Shown piece after piece: positions 1 through 7,470 of a stretch of DNA of 64,000 nucleotides. The notes under the pieces were generated by a model. That model made no database searches. It worked only from the letters and a program-made list of their open reading frames with translations, and had not been told where the DNA came from. Numbering within the stretch: position 1 is the stretch's first letter; each line of letters begins with the position of its first letter. Made by a program: the position numbers and the translations under genes. Source of the DNA: an uncultured Alistipes sp. (GTDB lineage: Bacteria; Bacteroidota; Bacteroidia; Bacteroidales; Rikenellaceae); contig CANQDE010000006.1 of NCBI GenBank assembly GCA_947591475.1, positions 1 to 64,000 on the forward strand. Reading direction: 5' to 3'.

Positions 1-77
1 TTCCGAACAGAGAAGTTAAGCTCACTCACGCCGATGGTACTGCGATTCGCTCGTGGGAGAGTAGGTAGCCGCCTCTT
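1..77 (+). rRNA. rrf: 5S ribosomal RNA, 3' portion (5' end outside window)
   Basis: ttccgaacagagaagttaagctc...cgatggtactgcgattcgctcgtgggagagtaggtagccgcc matches the conserved 3' half of bacterial 5S rRNA. Confidence 0.93.
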
Positions 78-81
78 GAAG

Positions 82-118
82 CCGAGTTGTTCAGTCGAAC
101 TGCTCGGTTTTTTTTGTT
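82..118 (+). terminator. Rho-independent terminator of the rRNA operon
   Basis: ccgagttgttcagtcgaactgctcgg stem-loop followed by a T-run. Confidence 0.85.
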
Positions 119-331
119 TTGGTGCGCTGCTGTGCGGGAGTTTACTGTCTGCCCCTCGCCTTGAAGAGGCGGCATTTGCCGCCCCGTGCAGACAATTCCT
201 CTAACCTCCCCTTTCTTTGAGAGGGTTTAGATGCCAACAACCGGCTGTTTTTACTGAATGGCAAGATCGGGCGGCGATCTGTTATTTTGTTGCGTGTCGG
301 TCTCCTCGTATGTTCCTGTGATGTTTTTTTG

Positions 332-433
332 AATGGTGCTGTCTAACAAGTCTCAAAAATTGAAAATCATCCCTGCCTGAGTGTATCCTGGCAGGGGTGA
401 AATTGTAAAATAGCCTTGTTAGACAGCGCCATT
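332..433. repeat. ~102 bp near-perfect palindrome (MITE-like) with AATGGYGCTGTCTAACAAG termini
   Basis: aatggtgctgtctaacaagtct...atccctgcc / ggcaggggtga...agccttgttagacagcgccatt are reverse complements with few mismatches. Confidence 0.8.
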
Positions 434-440
434 GGATTTT

Positions 441-896
441 TTATATCCAACGTTCATAGGGAATAAACTCTCTTTGTTGATATTTGATGTACAATATATT
501 ACCATTCTTGTCCCGATGAATTTTTGTGATGTAGAATGCGTAATATTTTGGAGTGTACGATAATGATCCATTTGGCCAAGTTCTTTTTATATAGCCGTGA
601 TGCTCTTTAATCGGTATCGAACTATAGTCGACTTCGGATATAATCGGGATATTATAGATGTCAATATCCTGCAAAGATCCGATTTCTCCGTAATCGAACC
701 AAGTATGATAGTACCCCGTATTACTACAACCTGAGGATACATGGGCCTCGGTCGAATTGATTGTTACACTAGAGTCATTTGAATCTCTCGTCCACGTCCC
801 TTCGTAACTCGTAAAGGATTCTTGTGTTTTTTCATCGTCTTTGGAACATGCGGTTAGCAGCAGCATAAAAGCAAGTGCATAATGAATGAGTTTCAT
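441..896 (-). CDS. small putative lipoprotein of unknown function
   Basis: 151 aa ORF with type II signal peptide/lipobox MKLIHYALAFMLLLTAC-S; AT-rich relative to neighbours. Confidence 0.75.
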   Translation of the reverse strand: MKLIHYALAFMLLLTACSKDDEKTQESFTSYEGTWTRDSNDSSVTINSTEAHVSSGCSNTGYYHTWFDYGEIGSLQDIDIYNIPIISEVDYSSIPIKEHHGYIKRTWPNGSLSYTPKYYAFYITKIHRDKNGNILYIKYQQREFIPYERWI

Positions 897-935
897 CGTT
901 TGAAAAATTAAGAGTTGATAGTTGATTGAATCATA

Positions 936-1102
936 TAAAAAACGCAGGCTGAACTTTTATTTGCTTTTCGAGGTTCTGGAATACCTGTGCAGTCAAATAG
1001 AGTAAAGCCCACGTAGAAACGTGAGCGTTTACACTTTACTCTTGACTGCTTGAGAAATTTTCCAGATTTCGAAAAGCAAGAAATAAAGCTAACGCTTTTT
1101 AT
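936..1102. repeat. ~165 bp imperfect inverted repeat capable of a long hairpin, possible transcribed leader
   Basis: arms acttttatttgcttttcgaggttctgg...gcagtcaaatagagtaaagcccacg / cgtgagcg...tttactcttgactgc...ccagatttcgaaaagcaagaaataaagct. Confidence 0.8.
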
Positions 1103-1215
1103 ATGTTTGTGCCGGCGCTTTTGGTGCGAGGACGGCACGGAATGATTCTCGTAGAATGCGTGAAAATACTTCGTTATCTATTCATAGGCAACCTTTTTTA
1201 GGTGTTCGTATAATA

Positions 1216-1246
1216 CAAAAATAGCATATATTTCTTTGTTTACAAA
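1216..1246 (-). promoter_or_regulatory. Bacteroidetes-type promoter TTTG-N19-TATTTTTG
   Basis: minus strand: TTTG (1246-1243), 19 nt spacer, TATTTTTG (1223-1216); matches TTTG/TAnnTTTG consensus; reads towards the 936-1102 palindrome and the lipoprotein gene. Confidence 0.7.
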
Positions 1247-1254
1247 CTTTCCGC

Positions 1255-3276
1255 TCAAAGCGCAATCCGATACAGATTGACCGACATCGGGGCCAGCGTG
1301 GTCTCGAATGCGAAGCCGCTACGGTCGCCGGTGAGCAGTTGCGGTGCTCCGGTTACGGGTACATATCGTTCGGGATTGTCGAGCGTGTTTTCACCGTCGG
1401 GATCATCGACCGTGAAAACGGTGGGAGTGATTTTGTAGGTGTTGCCCTTGCGAAGTGCCTTGCCATCGAAACGAAGCGTCAATGGCTGTGCTTCGCGCGA
1501 GGTGTTGACCACTTTGACGATCAGTTCGTTCCGCTCGTCGTCGATGACGGACGAAGCGAACAGTCCGTCCTGTCCGGCCTGGCCGCTAACGACCCGCCCG
1601 TCCATCGTGAGCGGCAGTACGTGGGTGCCGCGATTGCAGGCGAAAAGCTGCTGCACGTAGTAGGAGCACGACCGGAACGACCGCAGATTGTCGAACCAAA
1701 TCAAGTCGGGACGCCATTGCCAACCGTCGATATGGGCGAACAGCGGGGCATAAGTGGCCATTTCGACGACATCGGCATTGCGTTCCAGTCCGGTCATGAA
1801 AGCCGCTTCGTAGAGGGCGGTTTCGAAGTGGTTCCACTTCTTGCCGCGCCCATGACAGGCGTATTCTCCGGCGAAAACCTTCGTGCCCTTGCGCGGATAG
1901 TTGTCGTAGCGGTTGCCTTGCGAGAGGAACCATGCCTCGGGACGATAGAAATGTTCATCGACCAGATCGGCGCCCAATTTGCGCATTTCGGGCCACAGAT
2001 AGTCGAATTTTTCGCCTTCGGATTCGGGCCCCGATGAACCGATGAGCTTGATTTGCGGATATTTGGCCCGTACCTGTTCGATGAACGGCCGGAGGTGTTC
2101 GGGATAGATTTCGCCCCATTGCTCGTTGCCGATGGCGACGAATTTCAGTCCGAACGGCTCCGGATGGCCCATTTCAGCACGCAGGGCGGCCCACTTGTTC
2201 TGCGCGGGGTCGCCGTTGGCGAACTCGATCAAGTCCAGCACATCGTCGATATAGGGTTGCAGTTCGTCCATCGACGCATGGCCGGTCTTGTTCTGGAACT
2301 GGCAGGCCAATCCGACGCTGAGCACCGGCAGCGGTTCGGCTCCGATCTCCTCGGCCAGCAGGAAATATTCGTAGAATCCTAATCCGTAGCTCTGGAAGTA
2401 GTCGGGGAAGAAGCGATGCGTGAAGGTGTAGTGCCAGCGGTTTTCGTTGAGCGGACGGTTCTCGACCGGCCCGACCGAATTTTTCCATTGGTAGCGGGTC
2501 GCGAGGTCGGTGCCCTCGACGATGCAGCCGCCCGGGAACCGGAAAACACCCGGATGCAGGTCTGCGAGCGCTTGGGCTAAGTCTTTGCGCATGCCGTTGC
2601 GGTGGCCGCGCCACGTGTCGACGGGAAACAGGCTGACGTGTTCCACATCGACGGGCGTCGTGCCGCGCAGCATCAGGCGCAACGTGCCGTGCGAGACTTC
2701 GCGGTCGGATTTGAGCACAGCCTCGTATTGCTTCCATTCGGGCGAGTCGATTTTCAGGCGGGTTTCGGCGAATTGCTGCCGTTCGTCTTGCGTCGAGGGG
2801 TCGCAGAGCATTACTGCAAGGGTCGCTTCGCCGCCTTCGGGCACGCGGGCCCAGACGGTGAACCGATATTCGGCGTCGGCGGCGTAACCGATTCCGAAAT
2901 ATCCTTCGTTCTCCAGTCCGGTGTACTTGTAGTTATGGCCCGAAGCCCCCAGCCGGACGTAGTGCGGATTGCGCTCGAAGGGGCCGTCGTCGCGCACCTC
3001 GACCTTGCCGAAGATGTTCCAACCCATGTAACGGTCGGGAAATTCGAACGAACGGTTTTTGACCAATTCGGCGTACAGACCGCCGTCGGCAGCGTAGTTG
3101 ATGTCCTCGAAGAAGATGCCGTACATGGTCGGTTGGACGGAGGCCGTGCGTTTCGAGGTGTTGATCGTCATTTCGTGCGCCGCAGCGGATTGCGGTGCCG
3201 GTCGGGCCGTCGTTTGGGCCGTTGTTCGACCCGAGCCGGCAAGCGTGAGTGCCAGCAGGATGAAAATTCGGTTCAT
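1255..3276 (-). CDS. alpha-L-arabinofuranosidase (GH51)
   Basis: 673 aa with signal peptide; GIFFEDINYAADGGLYAELVKNRSFEF, FRFPGGCIVEG, AIGNEQWGE motifs. Confidence 0.93.
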   Translation of the reverse strand: MNRIFILLALTLAGSGRTTAQTTARPAPQSAAAHEMTINTSKRTASVQPTMYGIFFEDINYAADGGLYAELVKNRSFEFPDRYMGWNIFGKVEVRDDGPFERNPHYVRLGASGHNYKYTGLENEGYFGIGYAADAEYRFTVWARVPEGGEATLAVMLCDPSTQDERQQFAETRLKIDSPEWKQYEAVLKSDREVSHGTLRLMLRGTTPVDVEHVSLFPVDTWRGHRNGMRKDLAQALADLHPGVFRFPGGCIVEGTDLATRYQWKNSVGPVENRPLNENRWHYTFTHRFFPDYFQSYGLGFYEYFLLAEEIGAEPLPVLSVGLACQFQNKTGHASMDELQPYIDDVLDLIEFANGDPAQNKWAALRAEMGHPEPFGLKFVAIGNEQWGEIYPEHLRPFIEQVRAKYPQIKLIGSSGPESEGEKFDYLWPEMRKLGADLVDEHFYRPEAWFLSQGNRYDNYPRKGTKVFAGEYACHGRGKKWNHFETALYEAAFMTGLERNADVVEMATYAPLFAHIDGWQWRPDLIWFDNLRSFRSCSYYVQQLFACNRGTHVLPLTMDGRVVSGQAGQDGLFASSVIDDERNELIVKVVNTSREAQPLTLRFDGKALRKGNTYKITPTVFTVDDPDGENTLDNPERYVPVTGAPQLLTGDRSGFAFETTLAPMSVNLYRIAL

Positions 3277-3644
3277 GGGTTATTATTAGTTCGATTTTCT
3301 CTATAAAGTTAGGACTTTTTTGCCGATTTTTTGCATTCGGGCCGGAGATTCCCGAATTATTTTTCTATCTTTGACTTCGGATTCTGCCGCGTTGGCGGAA
3401 TCAACATGCTAAAGTAGACGTTTCAAAAACGTTTTCTTCTGATCTCAAAACTTCGCAAACTTTGATTCTATCGAAGAACTCGTAGCTGGACGTCCCCTGA
3501 TTCGTTTATCGTACATTGTAGTGTGCCTTTGGTGCAGTGCGTACGATATAACGTTTCGGCGTGGGCTGTCCGTGTTACTATTCGGTAGAAGGGCAGCGAA
3601 GGCCTGAGATCAGCGTAGGAAACACGATAACCCGCGCTTTTCTT

Positions 3645-4103
3645 ATGGACTTTCTCGGTGAAAAAACTTTGTTGGATCGACCTTTGGTCGGATTTTTGGC
3701 TTCGCGCAGCGTGTCGGCTGCGACCATCGCCCATTGTCGGGCATGGGCCGAATCGATTTGCGGAACGGATTCCGTCATCATCAGCGGCTTTCATTCACCG
3801 CTCGAACGCGAATTATTGACGATATTTCTCGCGCACCGGCAGCCGGTCATTTGGGCACTCGGACGGTCGATTTATCGGCGTGTCGAGCCCGAAGTGAGCG
3901 AGGCCATCGACGAGGGGCGATTGTTGATGTTATCCGTTTGCCCGGGTGCACAGCATAGTCTTTATTCGGCTCGCTTGCGCAACCGGTTCGTCGTCGAACG
4001 GGCCCGCGAGGTCGTTTTCGCGGCTTTCGACAGCGGCAGTTCATTGGCTCCCTTGCAGGCTCTGCTCATGAAGATGGAGAAGCCGACGACGATTATTCCT
4101 TGA
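3645..4103 (+). CDS. DprA/SLOG-like Rossmann protein (stand-alone, DNA-processing-like)
   Basis: VGFLASRSVSAATI...VISGFHSPLERELL and RNRFVVERAREVVFAAFDSGSSLAPL resemble the DprA SGxxxGID and RNRxI...E/SGS signatures; likely start at internal ATG. Confidence 0.5.
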   Translation: MDFLGEKTLLDRPLVGFLASRSVSAATIAHCRAWAESICGTDSVIISGFHSPLERELLTIFLAHRQPVIWALGRSIYRRVEPEVSEAIDEGRLLMLSVCPGAQHSLYSARLRNRFVVERAREVVFAAFDSGSSLAPLQALLMKMEKPTTIIP

Positions 4104-4114
4104 AATGTTCTATC

Positions 4115-4345
4115 GCAAAGGGAATCGCTTTCAAGATAGCGGGACGAAGACTGCGGAGGACGCCGATAGGCGGGCCTCCGCGGGCGGAGGCTTCGGCCCG
4201 CGCGGCTCAACGAGCCGCTTTTTATTAACTGACACGTCCCGTTTGAACGGGCTTCCCGATGCGTTCGATCTTTCGTCTCATTTTCAAACGTTATCTTCGC
4301 TTCCGACCACTTTTTCCGAAAACAGTTGGCAGCGAAGAAAGCAGT
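4115..4345. repeat. modular intergenic repeat (family B copy 1)
   Basis: shares gggacgaagactgcggaggacgcc, gcgggcggaggcttcggcccgcgcggctca and a tttcgtctc..ttcaaacg..atcttcgcttcc..tttttccgaaaac module with 37390-37680. Confidence 0.75.
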
Positions 4346-4355
4346 TAATAAAATT

Positions 4356-5561
4356 TTACTCCGCAATCACGCCCGAACCGACCAACTCATCGCCGTCGTA
4401 CCATGCTGCGAACTGCCCGGGCGTAATGCCGCGCTGCGGCTCGTCGAACACCACGAAAACACCTGTCGGCCGCACGTAGAGCACCGCTCCCTGCAAGGTC
4501 TGCCGATAACGAATCCGCACCGAATACCGGCGGCTTTCGCCCACCGGCAACGCCTGTGAAGGGTCGATCCAATGCAATTCGTTCGGTTCGATGCGCAACG
4601 CCCGACGCCACAGCCCGGGATGCGCATCCCCTTCGCCGACATAAATCACGTTCTCCGCGACGTCGGTCGCCAAGATGAACAGCGATTCCTTGCGTCCGCC
4701 GATTCCCAACCCCTTGCGTTGACCGATCGTATAGAAGTGCGCGCCGTTGTGCGTGCCGATTTTCTTGCCGTCGCGCACCGTGTACCGCCACGGCGCTGCC
4801 CACGCAGTCAGCTGCGCATCGGTCGGCTCGTCCGCCGTTGGGTCGTAGGCTTCGCACTGCGCATACTTGGGCCAAGACGGCAGAATTTCATGCACATTGC
4901 CCTGCTTGGCAGCGAGTTTCTGTTGCAGAAAGACCGGCAAATCGACCTTCCCGACGAAACAGATGCCCTGCGAATCCTTGCGCTTGGCCGTCGCAAGCCC
5001 TTGTTCCTCGGCGATGCGACGCACTTCGGGTTTTATCAAGTGGCCGATGGGAAACAAGGCGTAACGAAGCTGCTCCTGCGAAAGTTGGCACAGGAAATAG
5101 CTCTGGTCTTTATTCGGGTCGGAGCCTGCCAACAGATGATAGATCGTTCGTCCGGCGGCATCGACCGTTACGGTTTTCCGGCAATAATGCCCCGTAGCGA
5201 CGAACTCGGCGCCCAATTTCAGTGCCTCGCGCAGAAAGACGTCGAACTTGATTTCACGGTTGCACAATACGTCGGGATTGGGCGTGCGGCCCCGTTCGTA
5301 TTCGGCGAACATGTAATCGACCACCCGCGCCCGATAATCGGCCGAAAGGTCAACGACATGCAACGGAATATCCAACTTCTTGGCGACCAACTCCGCAAAA
5401 ACGCGGTCGTCATGCCACGGGCAATCGCCTTCCAGCGTACCGGTCGTATCGTGCCAGTTCACCATGAAGAGGCCGATGACCTCGTGCCCCTGTTGCTTCA
5501 GCAGATAGGCGGCTACCGATGAATCCACGCCGCCCGAAAGTCCGATTACGACACGTGCCAT
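4356..5561 (-). CDS. mnmA: tRNA-specific 2-thiouridylase MnmA
   Basis: GLSGGVDSSVAAYLLKQQGHEVIGLFM, GICFVGKV, GQRKGLGIGG motifs. Confidence 0.97.
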   Translation of the reverse strand: MARVVIGLSGGVDSSVAAYLLKQQGHEVIGLFMVNWHDTTGTLEGDCPWHDDRVFAELVAKKLDIPLHVVDLSADYRARVVDYMFAEYERGRTPNPDVLCNREIKFDVFLREALKLGAEFVATGHYCRKTVTVDAAGRTIYHLLAGSDPNKDQSYFLCQLSQEQLRYALFPIGHLIKPEVRRIAEEQGLATAKRKDSQGICFVGKVDLPVFLQQKLAAKQGNVHEILPSWPKYAQCEAYDPTADEPTDAQLTAWAAPWRYTVRDGKKIGTHNGAHFYTIGQRKGLGIGGRKESLFILATDVAENVIYVGEGDAHPGLWRRALRIEPNELHWIDPSQALPVGESRRYSVRIRYRQTLQGAVLYVRPTGVFVVFDEPQRGITPGQFAAWYDGDELVGSGVIAE

Positions 5562-5565
5562 ATTG

Positions 5566-6150
5566 CTAATTCTCCATATTCAACAACCCTTCAGGCAGCA
5601 CCAATCGCAACGAACGTCCCTCAAAGTCGATGTGTGCAAAAAGTTCTTCGGCGGCGGGCACCAACACGCGCCGGTTCTCGATTTCGAGCTCGAACAACGG
5701 GTTGGCGTCGCTGTCGTAATAATCCGTAATGTGCCCCGAAAACGGTTGCGGATCGCCGTCAGCACGGGTTTCGATGCCCGACACGGCGAATCCGACCAAA
5801 TCCTCCAAATAAAATTCGTCGTCGTCCGAATCCGTTTCGGAAACAGCGATGCGGAACTCCAATCCGATCAACTCCTGCGCGCGCCGCTCGGTATCCAAGT
5901 CGGCAAAGGTCGCCACCGCGCCCGCGATGCCGCGCCGCTCGAACCGCTCGCAGTAGAGCGGCACCTCCAACCCGTCGATGGTTACGAACAACGGCCGGTC
6001 GGTTGTAAATTCGTCGGGGAATGCGTCATACAACGAAAGCATCAATCCCCCGCCGGTACCGAACAATTTGTTGATACGTCCGGCAGGCACTTTCTGCGCC
6101 CCGACAGAGCTGTCGGGAGAGGGGGTATTTTTATTAGAGGCGCCGGACAT
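5566..6150 (-). CDS. rimM: ribosome maturation factor RimM
   Basis: position between rpsP and mnmA; FVTIDGLEVPLYCERFERRG..., ...DLVGFAV, PAAEELFAHIDFEGRSLRLVLPEGLL. Confidence 0.88.
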   Translation of the reverse strand: MSGASNKNTPSPDSSVGAQKVPAGRINKLFGTGGGLMLSLYDAFPDEFTTDRPLFVTIDGLEVPLYCERFERRGIAGAVATFADLDTERRAQELIGLEFRIAVSETDSDDDEFYLEDLVGFAVSGIETRADGDPQPFSGHITDYYDSDANPLFELEIENRRVLVPAAEELFAHIDFEGRSLRLVLPEGLLNMEN

Positions 6151-6171
6151 AATCTAAAATAAATATCGTTG

Positions 6172-6256
6172 CCAAAGTTACGAAAAGTCGCGCGCAGAAG
6201 CAAGCGTTAGCTTGATTATGCCGAGACAGCGTATCTTCAACGAAGTTAAAGTTACG
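6172..6256 (-). repeat. promoter-bearing dispersed repeat, family A copy 1
   Basis: reverse complement cgtaactttaacttcgttgaagatacgctgtctcggcataatcaagctaacgcttgcttctgcgcgcgacttttcgtaactttg nearly matches 32282-32364. Confidence 0.8.
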
Positions 6257-6314
6257 AAAAAACGGCAAATTCCCGCAAAGGAATTCACCGTTTTTATCGA
6301 TTCGACGAATCGGC

Positions 6315-6887
6315 CTATTCGGCAGCGCCTTCGGTTGCCTCGGCAGGAGCCTCGGCCGGTTCGGCTGCCTCCGTAGCCTCCGCAGCAGCCTCTTCGGTCT
6401 GCTCGGCCTCTTTCGCAGCAGCTTCGGCAGCCGCCTTCTTCTCGGCGATCGCTTTGGCACGCTCCTCCTTGATTTTGGCCTCGGCAGCCAGACGAGTCTT
6501 CTCTACCGACTTTGCATCGGAAGCGAGTTTGTTGGTCTTGGCCTCGATCTTGCCGTTCTTGGCTTCCAACCACTTGTTGAAGCGAGCTTCGGCTTCGGTC
6601 TCCGAGAAAGCCCCCTTGGCGACACCGCCGAGCAAGTGTTTTTTGTAAAGAACGCCCTTGTACGAGAGAATCGCCCGACAAGTGTCCGTAGGTTGTGCGC
6701 CTTTGAGTAACCAACCCAGAGCTTTCTCGAAGTTCAGGTCGATCGTAGCAGGATTCGTGTTGGGGTTGTAGGTGCCCAACTTTTCGATGAATTTACCATC
6801 ACGTGGCGCTCTGCTATCTGCGGCAACGATGTGGTAGAAAGCGTAGCCTTTCTTACCGTGCCGTGCCAAACGAATTTTAACAGCCAT
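6315..6887 (-). CDS. rpsP: 30S ribosomal protein S16 with Ala/Glu/Lys-rich C-terminal extension
   Basis: [44 protein letters not shown]; low-complexity tail after ~residue 110. Confidence 0.97.
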   Translation of the reverse strand: MAVKIRLARHGKKGYAFYHIVAADSRAPRDGKFIEKLGTYNPNTNPATIDLNFEKALGWLLKGAQPTDTCRAILSYKGVLYKKHLLGGVAKGAFSETEAEARFNKWLEAKNGKIEAKTNKLASDAKSVEKTRLAAEAKIKEERAKAIAEKKAAAEAAAKEAEQTEEAAAEATEAAEPAEAPAEATEGAAE

Positions 6888-6964
6888 CGGCTAATGAATT
6901 TTGATTAAGGTTTTATTAAAAACGCACTAAATGCACTCAATCCCTGTCGAGGGATTTGAGTTCG

Positions 6965-6995
6965 CAAATGTAGGCAATTTTTTCGGGCCGGCAAA
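6965..6995 (-). promoter_or_regulatory. promoter of rpsP: TTTG-N19-TACATTTG
   Basis: minus strand consensus boxes upstream of rpsP start at 6887. Confidence 0.65.
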
Positions 6996-7166
6996 ATAAA
7001 CGGCACAAAAATTCGGAAATTTTTCGTATCTTCGCACCCGTCAATCGGACGTTTTCTCTTGTTCGTTCCTCTCGACCGTTCAGAGAATAACGACCAAATG
7101 AATAAAAATGCGATTTGATATTTCTATGTACTAACGGCTCGGAAACTCAGCTCGTTTCGGCATCCC

Positions 7167-7206
7167 GACCGAAGTCCCCGCCAAGGCGGGGGTTTGGGGG
7201 TGGGTC
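7167..7206. repeat. GC-rich palindromic dispersed repeat (family C copy 1)
   Basis: gaccgaagtccccgccaaggcgggggtttgggggtgggtc is the near reverse complement of 26846-26886. Confidence 0.75.
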
Positions 7207-7312
7207 AAAACTGGATGCGCGGCCTAAGGCCGCGAGGAACGGCGATCGGATTTGATAATCCGGAGCACAAACGCCGGTACATGAAAAAGTATAGAATCGC
7301 GATGAATAAAAA

Positions 7313-7386
7313 GGTTCCGTAGCTCAGTTGGATAGAGCAACAGCCTTCTAAGCTGTGGGTCGCGCGTTCGAACCGCGCCGGAATCA
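7313..7386 (+). tRNA. tRNA-Arg (anticodon TCT)
   Basis: GGTTCCGTAGCTCAGTTGGATAGAGCAACAGCCTTCTAAGCTGTGGGTCGCGCGTTCGAACCGCGCCGGAATCA folds as a cloverleaf; acceptor GGTTCCG/CGGAATC. Confidence 0.95.
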
Positions 7387-7393
7387 CACGAAA

Positions 7394-7428
7394 AAATCGC
7401 GTTTCAGATTATTCTGGAACGCGATTTT
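7394..7428 (+). terminator. terminator downstream of tRNA-Arg
   Basis: aaatcgcgtttcagattattctggaacgcgatttt hairpin. Confidence 0.75.
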
Positions 7429-7470
7429 GCATAGATGGTTCGCAATTCAACAAGTCTTGTCAGAAGCGAA

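Noticed and set aside
908-1138. 76 aa minus-strand ORF (MPSSHQKRRHKHIKSVSF...)
   Set aside because: Lies almost entirely over the long inverted repeat at 936-1102; sequence is explained by the hairpin, with no protein-like signature.
3468-3794. 108 aa minus-strand ORF overlapping the DprA-like gene
   Set aside because: Antisense and low-support; the plus-strand DprA-like frame has recognisable motifs.
4105-4479. 124 aa plus-strand ORF, and its relative at 37569-37823 (minus)
   Set aside because: Both are translations of the family B repeat (shared LPDAFDLSS.FQT.SSLPT peptide), running into mnmA or sdhB antisense; repeat artefacts.
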